DNA from: Mycobacterium sp. ELW1 | Lineage (GTDB): Bacteria; Actinomycetota; Actinomycetes; Mycobacteriales; Mycobacteriaceae | DNA length: 64,000 nt | Direction: 5' to 3' | Assembly (NCBI RefSeq): GCF_008329905.1 | Contig: NZ_CP032155.1 | Span: 1,054,001-1,118,000 of the forward strand | In this document: positions 42,294 to 59,345 of the stretch, piece after piece | Position numbering within the stretch: the stretch's first letter is position 1 | Layout of the letters: the number at the start of each line of letters is the position of its first letter | The notes under the pieces: model-generated | Databases searched by the model: none | Seen by the model: only the letters and a program-made list of their open reading frames with translations | What the model was told of the DNA's origin: nothing | Made by a program: the position numbers and the translations under genes

Positions 42294-44711
42294 GTGCGAC
42301 GCGACCGGCGGGTCTGGTGGGGGGCGGTTGCGGTCTTCGCCGGCATCGGCGCAGGCCTGCTGACCGGTACTGCCACCGCCGCCGCCGACACCGGTGGCAG
42401 CCCCGACCATTCGGGTGGCGCATCCACCTCGCAGGCGTCGACATCGCCGACCACGTCCTCCGCTGTCGCAACCGGCAAGACTCGCACCGCGGTCGCCGCC
42501 GTCGTCTCCGGCCCGCGCACCACGAAGCCCACCGCCAAAGCCACCGCACCCACGGCGGCGGCCCGCCGACAGACCACCTCCCGCCCGGCAGCGAAACTGT
42601 TGACCAGCGTGCTGTCCGCGCTCGGCGTCGCACCGCCGCAGACGGCAGCCCGCACCACCTCCCCGCCGGCGACCGGCACCAGCGCGCGTCCCGCGGCGGC
42701 GTCGAACCTCGCCGAGGCCACGGTCATCACGCCGCCCGCGACCAACGGCGTCACCGGGGTCAAGGTCGGGCACTCGACGCTGACGATCCCCGTCAACGGC
42801 GGCTTCAACGCACCCGCCGACTGGTACTTCCCGACCCAGGCCGACGGCTCGGTGCAGGCCAACGGCGTCATCTGGCTGCAGCACGGGTTCCTCGCCGACA
42901 AGGCGTTCTACTCGGAGCTGGCCACCCAGCTCGCGAAGAACACCAACTCCATCGTGGTGGCGCCGACACTGCCGTCGTTCCCGCAGCTCACCTGCCGCGG
43001 CTGCACGCTGTACGGCGTGCCGATGCAGAAGGCCGCCGCCACGATGTTCCTCGGCGGTCGGCCGGCATTGACCATCAGCGCCAGCCAGGCCGGGTATGAC
43101 GGCGTGTTGCCACAAGACTTCATCCTGGCCGGGCATTCAGCCGGCGGCGGATGGTCGTCATCGGTCGGCGGCTACTACGTCGACGCCCTCGCGCCGACCG
43201 ACGAGAACCACCTACTCGGGGTGGTGATGTACGACGGCGTCACCATGAACGGCACCCTGCCGCAAGCCATCGCCAGCCTGGACACCCGCGACATCCCCGT
43301 CTATCAGGTGGCGGCGCCGGCCCAGATGTGGAACACCTTCGGCTCCACGACCGACCAACTGCTGGCGCTGCGGCCCGACCAGTTCGACGGAGTCGTGCTG
43401 GTCAACGGATCGCACGTCGACGCGATGCTGGGCAGTAATCCACTGGTCGACTTCTTCGCCCAGCTGGTCACCAAGCGCTCGCCGTCCGGAAACACCTCCG
43501 CCGTCGACACACTCAGCAGCGGCTGGATCAACGACTTCTACGCCGGAGCCGGCCCAGCCGACCCGCAGTACGGCATCTATGGCGCCGCCAGTCAACCGAT
43601 CATCCTGGGCAATGCCGCCGCGGTCGTGCTGCCCACCCCGCTGGCCAGTCAGCTCGGCCCGCTCCAGAAGCTGATGAAGAAGTGGACCGCCCTCGTCATG
43701 CCGCTGTTCTTCGGCGGTCCGCCCAGCACGGCCACGGTCACACCGGTGGGCGCCGGCCCGGCCGTGACGGCACCGACCCCCAACGGGGTGACCGGGGTGC
43801 GAACCGGCAACACCACGCTGACCATCGGAGTCGGCTCGAGGACCTACAACGCCCCGGCCGACTGGTACTTCCCGACGCAGGCCGACGGCTCGGTACAGGC
43901 CAACGGCATCATTTATCTGCAGCACGGATTCCTGGCCACCAAGTCCTTCTACACCGTGCTGGCCCGATCGCTGGCGCAGCAGACCAACAGCATCGTCGTC
44001 GCGACAACGCTGCCGTCCTTCGCCCCGCTGGGCTGCCCGACCTGCACCATCAACAACCCCGCGATGCAGCAAGGCGTCGCCGACCTGTTCCTCGGTGGCC
44101 GCGCCGCACTGACCATCAGCGCCGCCGACGCCGGATATCAGGGGACTCTCCCGGACGACTTCACGCTCTCCGGGCATTCCGCGGGTGGGGGACTGGCCGT
44201 GGCCGCCGGCAGTGACTACATCACCTCGCTCGCGCCCGGCGACGACAACCATCTGCTCGGCGTGGTGATGTTCGACGGCGTCGCCAACGGCGACGGTCTC
44301 ACCGGCGCGCTGGCCACCCTCGACGGCATACCGGTGTACACGATCGCCGCGCCGCCGCAGTCGTGGAACGCGTTCGGCCGCACCACCACGCAACTGATCG
44401 CCGACCGGCCGGACCAGTTCGTCGGCGTCGAACTGGTCAAGGGCTCGCACACCGACTCGGTGATCGGCTCCGACCCCTTCTTCGACTTCTTCGCCGCGAT
44501 CTTCGTCAGGCCGTCCGCCCCCGGTAACGCCTCCGCCGTGCACACGCTGGCGGCCGGCTGGATCAACGACTTCTACGTCGGCGCCGGCCCGGACTCACCG
44601 CAGTACGGGCTCTACGGTTCGGCCGGCCAGTCGATCGTCATGGGGCCGACCGCCGCCATCGTCTTGCCGACTCAGCCGGCCGCCGCGGCAGCCCGCTCGA
44701 TCGCGGCCTGA
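42294..44711 (+). CDS. Exported protein with two tandem alpha/beta-hydrolase domains
   Basis: An 805-residue protein. Residues 1-32 are a Sec signal, and a Ser/Thr/Ala/Pro-rich linker reaches about residue 145. Two repeats of about 345 residues start with TNGVTGVKVGHSTL (149) and PNGVTGVRTGNTTL (495). Each repeat has DWYFPTQADGSVQANG, a paired cysteine motif (CRGC, CPTC), the nucleophile elbow GHSAGGG (Ser near 281 and 627), NGSHVD or KGSHTD for the His, and a SGWINDFY end. GTG 42294 has GGAGGAGG upstream. The repeats belong to the lipase/esterase fold. Cell-wall lipid or ester substrates are likely, but unknown. Confidence 0.85.
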   Translation: MRRDRRVWWGAVAVFAGIGAGLLTGTATAAADTGGSPDHSGGASTSQASTSPTTSSAVATGKTRTAVAAVVSGPRTTKPTAKATAPTAAARRQTTSRPAAKLLTSVLSALGVAPPQTAARTTSPPATGTSARPAAASNLAEATVITPPATNGVTGVKVGHSTLTIPVNGGFNAPADWYFPTQADGSVQANGVIWLQHGFLADKAFYSELATQLAKNTNSIVVAPTLPSFPQLTCRGCTLYGVPMQKAAATMFLGGRPALTISASQAGYDGVLPQDFILAGHSAGGGWSSSVGGYYVDALAPTDENHLLGVVMYDGVTMNGTLPQAIASLDTRDIPVYQVAAPAQMWNTFGSTTDQLLALRPDQFDGVVLVNGSHVDAMLGSNPLVDFFAQLVTKRSPSGNTSAVDTLSSGWINDFYAGAGPADPQYGIYGAASQPIILGNAAAVVLPTPLASQLGPLQKLMKKWTALVMPLFFGGPPSTATVTPVGAGPAVTAPTPNGVTGVRTGNTTLTIGVGSRTYNAPADWYFPTQADGSVQANGIIYLQHGFLATKSFYTVLARSLAQQTNSIVVATTLPSFAPLGCPTCTINNPAMQQGVADLFLGGRAALTISAADAGYQGTLPDDFTLSGHSAGGGLAVAAGSDYITSLAPGDDNHLLGVVMFDGVANGDGLTGALATLDGIPVYTIAAPPQSWNAFGRTTTQLIADRPDQFVGVELVKGSHTDSVIGSDPFFDFFAAIFVRPSAPGNASAVHTLAAGWINDFYVGAGPDSPQYGLYGSAGQSIVMGPTAAIVLPTQPAAAAARSIAA

Positions 44712-44812
44712 CGAATCGATGACGTCCCGGCCCGCCGATGGGATTTCGATCCCGAAATGGGCTGGCACTGAGTAGCTTTTGCCGGATCGTCAATTTGGGA
44801 GGCAGGTCAGCG

Positions 44813-47803
44813 ATGTCGCAACGTCAGGTCTTGATGGGCACCGGCGCGATGGTGGCGGGGTTGGGTGCGGCCTTGCTGTCCGGCTCCGCTGTGGCCCATG
44901 CCGACAACGACGGCAGCGCCGGTTCGACGGCGTCGTCGAACGCGTCGTCCTCGGCTTCGGGCAAGTCCACCGGCGCGAGCAAGCGGACGTCCACGCCGTC
45001 GTCCGCCACGCGGTCGGCGCGCTCCTCGCTCGCCGCGCAGAAAGCCAGCCCCACGGCTGCCGCGACGCCGGCGCCGACGACCGTCACCGTCGGCGTCGCC
45101 ACCTCACGTCGAGCCGGGCTGCGGTCGCTGGCCACGACGCCGTCGGCACCGGCATCCGATCTTCTGGCCAGCACGGCGCTCAGCGTGCTCGCCAACCTGG
45201 GGGCGGTGCCGCGCACCACCATCCCCGCCGCCACCACCACACCGAGCGCTCCGACGACCACGGCGACCACAGCGACCACGCTGCCGGTTGCGCCGACCAA
45301 CGGCGTGACCGGTGTGCTCGTCGGTCATTCCCGGCTGGACCTGCCCGGTGCGTTCATCGGTAAGACCGTCGCCGCCGACTGGTACTTCCCGACCCAGGTC
45401 GACGGCAGCGTCGACGCCCAGGGCGTCATCTGGCTCCAGCACGGGTTCGGGGCCACCAACACCTTCTACTCGGCGCTGGCCAAGGACTTGGCGCAGCAGA
45501 CCAACAGCATCGTGGTCGCGCCGACCCTGTCCTCTGTTCCCATGACATTCTCCGGTGGCTGCCTCACCTGCGAGGTGACCCAACAGGACGCGGCAGCCCT
45601 GCTCGGACCGGACCGCGCAACGCTGCTGAGCAGCGCCACCGCGGCCGGCTTCACCGGGGTGGCACTCCCGGAGCGCTTCGTCCTGGCCGGCCACTCGGCG
45701 GGCGGCGGCTTCGCCACCGCGGTCGCCGACGACTACCTGGGCGGCGCCGACGCCCAGTACGACCCGTCCGATCTGGTCGGCGTGCTGATGTTCGACGGGG
45801 TGTCCAACGGCGCCCTGACCGGATCCTTCGCCAGCCAGGTCGCCGACCTGGCCGCCGCGGACAAGCCGATCTACCAGATCGCCGCACCGGCGCAGAGCTG
45901 GAACCTGTTCGGCGCGACCACCAATGTGCTGGCGGCGACGCTTCCCGGCACGTTCATCGGCGTCGTCCTGCAGAACGGCTCGCACGTCGACTCCATGCTG
46001 GGGGTCAACCCGCTGTTCAACGTGGTGCTGCAATTGGTGACCAAGCGGGTGCCCGCCGGAAACACCGCGGCCGTCTACACGCTGAGCAACGGCTGGATCA
46101 ACGACATGTACGCCGGCGCCACCCCCGAGGCTCCGCAGTACGGCTTCTATCCGGCGGCCAACCAGCAGATCATCATGGGACCGACGGCTGCGGTCGGGCT
46201 GCCCGCCGCGGAAGCCAACCAACTGGGACCGGTCGACAAGCTCGTCAAGGGCTTGGTCGACACGGTCGCCAAGCTCTTCGGCGCCCAGCTGCCTGCGCCG
46301 GTCAACAGCGGTGACAACGGGCTGGACCCCAACAATCCCGTCGTCTCGGTCGGCAACGGCGTCACCGGCGTCCGGTTCGGGTCGTCCGTTCTCAACATCC
46401 CCTGCGGCCCGAACGGCTATGCCGCCCCGGCCAACTGGTACTTCCCGACCCAGGCCGACGGCACCGTCGCAGCCAACGGCGTGATCTGGCTGCAGCACGG
46501 GTTCCTCGGCTTCAACGACTGGTACGGCACCGCGGCCCAGCAGTTGGCCCAGGAGACCAACAGCATCGTGGTGGTGCCGGACATCTTCTGGTTCAACACC
46601 CCGCTGTGCCCGGGCTGCTACCTGGGCGGCGAAGAGATGCGCGAGGCGGTCGCCGGCATGTTCCAGGGCAGCCGGTCGGCGCTGAACATCAGCGCCAACG
46701 CTGCCGGTCTCAGCGGCGCCCTGCCGGAGAAGTTCCTGCTCAGCGGGCATTCCGCGGGCGGCAACTTCGCCACCGCGGTCGGTGCCCTGATCACCCAGAC
46801 CGATCAGGTCGACAACCTGCTCGGGGTGGTGATGTTCGACGGTGTCTCCCGCGACCCGCTGTTCACCGACTCGCTGACCGCGCTGGCCGGCGCCGGTATC
46901 CCGGACTACCAGATCGCGGCGCCGCCGCAACGCTGGAACGCCTACGGGGTGGCCACCGAGCTGATGCAGGCCTTCTACGGCAACCAGTTCTACGGCGTGC
47001 AGATCGACAACGGTTCACACACCGACGTCATCGCCGGTAACAACCCCTTCGGGCTGCTCGGCGAGCTGCTCAGCACGATCATCGTCAAGCCGTCCCCGCC
47101 CGGGGGCAAGACGGCGGTGCGGACGTTCGCGTCGGGCTGGATCAACGACATCTACGCCGGACGCGGGCCGACCGATCCGCTCTACGGCATCTACGGCAGC
47201 CCCAACGACGGCACCTACGTCCCCAACCAGCCGATGGTGATGGGTCAGGCCGGGGCGGCCACGCTGCCGGCGCCGCCGCCGGTGACGGTGGATTCCAACC
47301 TCCCGCCGGACCAGAACTACCTGGGGACCTGGTACGAGCAGGGCAGCGTGCGTCAGTTCTTCTCGATCGGGCTGGTCAACACCAAGGCGCAGTACAGCCT
47401 CAACCCGGATGGCACCATCCGGGTGCAGAACTCCGGTAACTACTTCACCGCCAACGGGCCCGCGGTGAACATCGTGGGCTCGGCGGTTCCGGTCAACGAG
47501 TTCAACACCCGGCTCAATGTCGGCTTCTTCTCCGGCACGCCGAGCAGCGCCGAACCGGGCAATTACTGGATCCTCGACTACGCCACCGACTACAGCTGGG
47601 CGATTGTCAGCGACTCGTCTGGCTACAGCGGGTTCATCCTGACCCGGGAGCAGACCATCGGCGATACCGAGTACCAGGCATTGCTGGCCCGGGCCAGGGA
47701 GCTCGGCGTGTGGGGCCTGATCCTGCGGACCCGGCAATATCCGACATCGTCGGCCGCCGTGATGCCCGGGCCCGCCGATGTGCCGGCCAGCGTCACGGTG
47801 TGA
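44813..47803 (+). CDS. Exported protein: two alpha/beta-hydrolase domains fused to a lipocalin domain
   Basis: A 996-residue protein. Signal peptide at residues 1-28, low-complexity linker to about 150, then two hydrolase repeats starting near 160 and 513, each with WYFPTQ, paired Cys (CLTC, CPGC), GHSAGGG or GHSAGGN and SGWINDMYAG-type ends. From about residue 830 a lipocalin domain follows: YLGTWYEQGSVRQFFSIG, AQYSLNPDGTIRVQNSG and NYWILDYATDYSWAIVSDSSG are the Blc-type GxWYE and related motifs. Start ATG 44813 follows GGGAGG; the in-frame upstream start at 44738 is less likely. The combination suggests release and binding of a fatty or polyketide acyl product outside the cell. Confidence 0.87.
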   Translation: MSQRQVLMGTGAMVAGLGAALLSGSAVAHADNDGSAGSTASSNASSSASGKSTGASKRTSTPSSATRSARSSLAAQKASPTAAATPAPTTVTVGVATSRRAGLRSLATTPSAPASDLLASTALSVLANLGAVPRTTIPAATTTPSAPTTTATTATTLPVAPTNGVTGVLVGHSRLDLPGAFIGKTVAADWYFPTQVDGSVDAQGVIWLQHGFGATNTFYSALAKDLAQQTNSIVVAPTLSSVPMTFSGGCLTCEVTQQDAAALLGPDRATLLSSATAAGFTGVALPERFVLAGHSAGGGFATAVADDYLGGADAQYDPSDLVGVLMFDGVSNGALTGSFASQVADLAAADKPIYQIAAPAQSWNLFGATTNVLAATLPGTFIGVVLQNGSHVDSMLGVNPLFNVVLQLVTKRVPAGNTAAVYTLSNGWINDMYAGATPEAPQYGFYPAANQQIIMGPTAAVGLPAAEANQLGPVDKLVKGLVDTVAKLFGAQLPAPVNSGDNGLDPNNPVVSVGNGVTGVRFGSSVLNIPCGPNGYAAPANWYFPTQADGTVAANGVIWLQHGFLGFNDWYGTAAQQLAQETNSIVVVPDIFWFNTPLCPGCYLGGEEMREAVAGMFQGSRSALNISANAAGLSGALPEKFLLSGHSAGGNFATAVGALITQTDQVDNLLGVVMFDGVSRDPLFTDSLTALAGAGIPDYQIAAPPQRWNAYGVATELMQAFYGNQFYGVQIDNGSHTDVIAGNNPFGLLGELLSTIIVKPSPPGGKTAVRTFASGWINDIYAGRGPTDPLYGIYGSPNDGTYVPNQPMVMGQAGAATLPAPPPVTVDSNLPPDQNYLGTWYEQGSVRQFFSIGLVNTKAQYSLNPDGTIRVQNSGNYFTANGPAVNIVGSAVPVNEFNTRLNVGFFSGTPSSAEPGNYWILDYATDYSWAIVSDSSGYSGFILTREQTIGDTEYQALLARARELGVWGLILRTRQYPTSSAAVMPGPADVPASVTV

Positions 47804-51673
<3,870 letters not shown>

Positions 51674-51686
51674 TCAGTATTTCTAG

Positions 51687-55667
<3,981 letters not shown>

Positions 55668-55680
55668 CTGAATCAAGGAA

Positions 55681-55707
55681 AAGCCCCCGCTTCGGCGGGG
55701 GCTTTTT
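55681..55707 (+). terminator. Rho-independent terminator of rpoBC
   Basis: AAGCCCCCGC and GCGGGGGCTT (10-bp perfect stem, TTCG loop) followed by TTT, at the end of a run of five Ts. It lies right after the rpoC stop. Confidence 0.93.
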
Positions 55708-55722
55708 CTATTGCCGTCCATT

Positions 55723-55782
55723 GCCGAACGTAACGCCAGGGCGGCTTTCGGCGCCGAATGCAACCCTGGCGTCACGCTCGGC
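55723..55782. repeat. 60-bp near-perfect palindrome
   Basis: The sequence from GCCGAACG to GCTCGGC reads almost the same on both strands, with five mismatched pairs in 30, centred on GGCGCC (centre between 55752 and 55753). It lies between the rpoC terminator and the next gene. It resembles small dispersed intergenic repeats, but no second copy was seen in this window. It partly overlaps an artificial open frame rejected below. Confidence 0.75.
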
Positions 55783-55854
55783 CGCCGCGGCGATGAGTTC
55801 GGGCGGCTGGCCGGGTCTACCTTGGCGACGGTCGAAAGATCCCGGGAGGAATGC

Positions 55855-56502
55855 GTGCCCCAATTGCTCAGAGTCCACAACATGATGCTGTCGCGCGACG
55901 GCTTCGGCGCGGGCCTCAACCAGTGTTTCGAGCGGCCGTTCGGCGACGCCGATCAGCCTGCTCTCTTCGCGTGGGTGGGTGCGACGGCCAGCTGGGTGGG
56001 CCGGCGCGAGCCGGGAGGGACCCGCGGCCTCGACGACTACTTCACCCGTGACTACTACAACAACATCGGCGCGGAGATCATGGGCCGCAACAAGTTCAGT
56101 CCCTACCGCGGGCCATGGGAGGACCACCCTGAGTGGCAGGGCTGGTGGGGCGAGGAGCCGCCGTTCCACACGCCGGTGTTCGTCATGACCCACCACGAGC
56201 GGCCCTCGCTGACGTTGGGGGAGACGACGTTTCACTTCGTCTCCGACAGCCCGGCGCGCGTCGCGGAGCAGGCGAAGGCGGCCGCCGGCGGCAAGGATGT
56301 CCGGCTCGGCGGCGGCGCGACGACGGTTCGGCAGTTCCTCGACGCGGGCCTGGTCGACACGCTGCACGTGGCGGTGGCCGATGTGACGATCGGCGCCGGA
56401 TCGCGGTTGTGGGAGTCGCCCGACGAACTCGACGACCGGTTCCACCACGAGGTCGTGGCCAGCCCGAGTGGGGTCACCCATCACCTGTTCTGGCGGAGAT
56501 GA
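55855..56502 (+). CDS. RibD C-terminal-domain (dihydrofolate-reductase-fold) protein
   Basis: A protein of about 215 residues with the RibD-C/DHFR fold. MMLSRDGFGAGLNQ at the N-terminus, GRNKFSPYRGPW, VFVMTHHERPSL, GGKDVRLGGGATTVRQFLDAGLVDTLHV and GAGSRLW match actinobacterial 'dihydrofolate reductase family' proteins; these bind NADPH and reduce small heterocycles, but their substrates are mostly unknown. GTG 55855 with GGGAGG upstream is chosen; the longer frame to 55711 runs through the palindrome and is rejected. Likely a separate transcript after the rpoC terminator. Confidence 0.8.
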   Translation: MPQLLRVHNMMLSRDGFGAGLNQCFERPFGDADQPALFAWVGATASWVGRREPGGTRGLDDYFTRDYYNNIGAEIMGRNKFSPYRGPWEDHPEWQGWWGEEPPFHTPVFVMTHHERPSLTLGETTFHFVSDSPARVAEQAKAAAGGKDVRLGGGATTVRQFLDAGLVDTLHVAVADVTIGAGSRLWESPDELDDRFHHEVVASPSGVTHHLFWRR

Positions 56503-56543
56503 CGGCTGTGCACGGCGTCGGTGCGCGCGCCTAGACTCGACCC

Positions 56544-57296
56544 GTGCTCATTGGTTCCCATGTCCACGGTGACGATCCGCTGGCAGCCGCGGCCGCCGAC
56601 GGCGCCGAGGCGGTGCAGTTCTTTCTCGGCAATCCACAGAGCTGGAAGAAGCCCGCACCGCGCGACGATGCCGAGACGCTGAAGGCGTCGCCGGTCCCGC
56701 TCTACGTGCATGCGCCGTATCTGATCAACGTGGCGTCGGCCAACAACCGGGTGCGGATACCGTCGCGCAAGATCCTGCAGGACACCTGCGACGCCGCCGC
56801 CGAGATCGGCGCGACCGCGGTGATCGTGCACGGGGGTCACGCCGACGACAACGACATGGAAGCCGGCTTCGAACGCTGGGCCAAGGCCCTGGCGCAGCTG
56901 GAGGCCAGCGTGCCCGTCTACCTGGAGAACACCGCAGGCGGCGATCATGCGATGGCGCGCCATTTCGACACGATCGCCCGGCTGTGGGAGCGCATCGCCG
57001 ACACCGGCATCGGGTTCTGCCTCGACACCTGCCACGCCTGGGCGGCCGGCGAGGAGCTGATCGACGCCGTCGAGCGGATCAAAGCCATCACCGGCCGCAT
57101 CGACCTGGTGCACTGCAACGATTCCCGCGACGCCAAGGGGTCCGGCGCTGACCGGCACGCCAATTTCGGTACGGGACAGATCGATCCGCAACTTCTCGTC
57201 GCGGTCGTGCAGGCGGCCGATGCGCCGGTGATCTGTGAGACGGCAGACGAGGGCCGCAAGGACGACATCGCCTTTCTGCGGGAACATCTCAGCTAG
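56544..57296 (+). CDS. nfo: Deoxyribonuclease (endonuclease) IV
   Basis: A 250-residue AP endonuclease of the TIM-barrel, trinuclear-zinc type that cuts at abasic sites in base-excision repair. Motifs: GSHVHGDD at the N-terminus (zinc His), [72 protein letters not shown] and VICETADE. These hold all expected metal ligands. GTG 56544 start. Matches Rv0670 by synteny. The lpqP gene that follows it in M. tuberculosis is not seen here. Confidence 0.93.
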   Translation: MLIGSHVHGDDPLAAAAADGAEAVQFFLGNPQSWKKPAPRDDAETLKASPVPLYVHAPYLINVASANNRVRIPSRKILQDTCDAAAEIGATAVIVHGGHADDNDMEAGFERWAKALAQLEASVPVYLENTAGGDHAMARHFDTIARLWERIADTGIGFCLDTCHAWAAGEELIDAVERIKAITGRIDLVHCNDSRDAKGSGADRHANFGTGQIDPQLLVAVVQAADAPVICETADEGRKDDIAFLREHLS

Positions 57297-57318
57297 CCGC
57301 GCACCCCGGCCGGCCCGG

Positions 57319-57654
57319 CTAGACCAGATACACCTTCCGCAGCGTCTCGGTCACCGTCCACACCGTCGGGGTGTCCTTGGCCAACCGCACCACGTCGCCG
57401 GTGCCCAGCGTGAGAGTCGGGCTGCCGTCGTCGAACTCGACGGTGGCCGCGCCGGAGAGCACCACGAACAGTTCGTCGGCCTCGACGTCGCGCATGACTC
57501 CGGGCGTCATCTCCCACACTCCGACCTCGAGGCCGCCGAATGTGCCGAGTTCGGCTGTCCCGGTGTGGGGCTCACCGCGCACCGACTGGTCGGCGGGCAC
57601 CGGTTCGTGTTCGAGCCATTGGGTGGCGGCGTGGATGACGGAGTTCGGCTTCAC
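57319..57654 (-). CDS. Cupin-domain protein
   Basis: A 111-residue single-domain cupin. GVWEMTPGVMRDVEADELFVVLSG is the first cupin motif, with Asp/Glu in place of one of the usual His ligands; LTLGTGDVVRLAKDTPTVWTV is the second. Metal binding may therefore be altered. Such small EutQ/DUF861-like cupins bind sugars or amino-acid derivatives. Convergent with nfo and divergent from fadE8; no operon partners. Function unknown. Confidence 0.75.
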   Translation of the reverse strand: MKPNSVIHAATQWLEHEPVPADQSVRGEPHTGTAELGTFGGLEVGVWEMTPGVMRDVEADELFVVLSGAATVEFDDGSPTLTLGTGDVVRLAKDTPTVWTVTETLRKVYLV

Positions 57655-57716
57655 GCCATCCAGCCTGCCATATTACGAATCTTGTGCGATTGTCGTAGAA
57701 CTGTAATAGTGGTGTC

Positions 57717-59345
57717 ATGTCGGATACGCATGTCGTCACCAACCAGGTCCCGCCGCTGACGGACCACAACCCGGCCAGCTCTCCGGTTCTGATCGAGGCG
57801 CTCATTCGCGAGGGCGGCGAGTGGGGGTTGGACGAGGTCACCGAGCTCGGCGCGCTCGCCGGCAGTGCCCTGGCGCAGCGCTGGGGAGAGCTGGCCGATC
57901 GCAACCAGCCGATCCTGCACACCCACGACCGCTACGGCTACCGCGTCGACGAGATCGAGTACGACCCCGCCTACCACGAGCTGATGCGCACGGCGATCGC
58001 GCACGGAGTGCACGCCGCGCCGTGGGCCGACGATCGTCCCGGCGCCCATGTGGTCCGCGCGGCGAAGATGGGGGTGTGGACTCCCGAGCCCGGGCACGTG
58101 TGCCCGATCTCGATGACCTACGCCGTCGTCCCCGCGCTGCGGCACAACCCCGACCTCGCCGAGATCTATGAGCCGCTGCTGACCAGTCGGGAGTACGACG
58201 CCGAACTGAAAGTGCCTGCCACCAAAGTCGGTATCACCGCGGGAATGTCGATGACCGAGAAGCAGGGCGGCTCCGACGTCCGTGCCGGCACCACCCAGGC
58301 TGTCCCCAACGGCGACGGCAGCTACACCATCACCGGTCACAAGTGGTTCACCTCCGCGGCGATGAGCGACATCTTCCTGGTGCTGGCGCAGGCTCCCGGT
58401 GGGCTGAGCTGTTTCATGCTGCCGCGCGTACTTCCCGACGGCACCCGCAACCGAATGTTCCTGCAGCGATTGAAGGACAAGCTCGGCAACCACGCCAACG
58501 CCTCCAGTGAGGTGGAATACGACGGTGCCATCGCCTGGCTGGTCGGCGAGGAAGGTCGCGGCGTGCCCACCATCATCGAGATGGTCAACCTCACCCGGCT
58601 GGACTGCACGCTGGGCAGCGCCACCAGCATGCGCAACGGCCTGACCCGCGCCGTGCACCACACTCAGCACCGCAAGGCCTTCGGCGCCTATCTGATCGAT
58701 CAGCCGTTGATGCGCAATGTGATCGCCGACCTCGCCGTCGAGGCCGAGGCGGCCACCATCGTCGCGATGCGGATGGCCGGGGCCACCGATGCCGTCGTCC
58801 GCGGTGACGAACGTGAGACTCTGCTGCGCAGGATCGGCCTGGCGGCCGCCAAGTACTGGGTGTGTAAACGTGCCACCCCGCATGCCGCCGAGGCGATGGA
58901 ATGCCTGGGCGGCAACGGTTATGCCGAGGAGTCCGGGATGCCGCGGCTCTATCGCGAGGCCCCGCTGATGGGCATCTGGGAAGGTTCGGGCAACGTCAGT
59001 GCCCTGGACACGTTGCGCGCCATGGCAACCCGTCCCGAGTGCGTCGGTGTGCTCTTCGACGAGCTGGCGATCACCGCAGGTCAGGATGCCCGGCTGGATG
59101 CTCACGTCGCCGACTTGCGTTCGGAACTGGCGAACCTCGACGGCATCGAGTACCGCGCACGCACGATCGCCGAGGACATCACGGTGGCGCTGCAAGGTTC
59201 GCTGCTGGTCCGCCACGGTCATCCCGCGGTCGCCGAGGCGTTCCTGGCCTCCCGGGTGGGCGGCAACTGGGGCGGTGCGTTCGGGACGCTGCCTGCCGGG
59301 CTCGACCTCGCGCCGATCATCGAACGCTGCCTGGTGAAGGGATGA
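57717..59345 (+). CDS. fadE8: Acyl-CoA dehydrogenase, FadE8/AidB-like
   Basis: A 542-residue flavoenzyme of the AidB-type branch (longer than usual acyl-CoA dehydrogenases of about 380). GITAGMSMTEKQGGSDVRAG holds the FAD-contacting region, HKWFTSAAMSDIFLVLAQ is the substrate loop, and QHRKAFGAYLIDQPLM and AMECLGGNGYAEESG carry the FAD site and the AidB-like C-terminus. ATG 57717. By synteny FadE8 of M. tuberculosis (Rv0672). It overlaps echA4 by 4 bases, starting a fatty-acid oxidation operon with echA4, a PaaX regulator and echA5. Confidence 0.9.
   Translation: MSDTHVVTNQVPPLTDHNPASSPVLIEALIREGGEWGLDEVTELGALAGSALAQRWGELADRNQPILHTHDRYGYRVDEIEYDPAYHELMRTAIAHGVHAAPWADDRPGAHVVRAAKMGVWTPEPGHVCPISMTYAVVPALRHNPDLAEIYEPLLTSREYDAELKVPATKVGITAGMSMTEKQGGSDVRAGTTQAVPNGDGSYTITGHKWFTSAAMSDIFLVLAQAPGGLSCFMLPRVLPDGTRNRMFLQRLKDKLGNHANASSEVEYDGAIAWLVGEEGRGVPTIIEMVNLTRLDCTLGSATSMRNGLTRAVHHTQHRKAFGAYLIDQPLMRNVIADLAVEAEAATIVAMRMAGATDAVVRGDERETLLRRIGLAAAKYWVCKRATPHAAEAMECLGGNGYAEESGMPRLYREAPLMGIWEGSGNVSALDTLRAMATRPECVGVLFDELAITAGQDARLDAHVADLRSELANLDGIEYRARTIAEDITVALQGSLLVRHGHPAVAEAFLASRVGGNWGGAFGTLPAGLDLAPIIERCLVKG

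Noticed and set aside
45104..46930. A 608-codon minus-strand open frame opposite the hydrolase-lipocalin gene
   Set aside because: Shadow of a high-GC gene, with Arg/Gly/Val-rich translation and no motifs; the plus-strand gene has signal peptide and catalytic motifs.
55711..55854. N-terminal extension of the RibD-type gene
   Set aside because: It runs through the 60-bp palindrome and starts 4 bases after the terminator U-tract; the GTG at 55855 has a good ribosome site.
58901..59341. Upstream extension of echA4
   Set aside because: It lies inside fadE8 in another frame and has an Arg/Gly-rich translation; the crotonase fold begins after ATG 59342.
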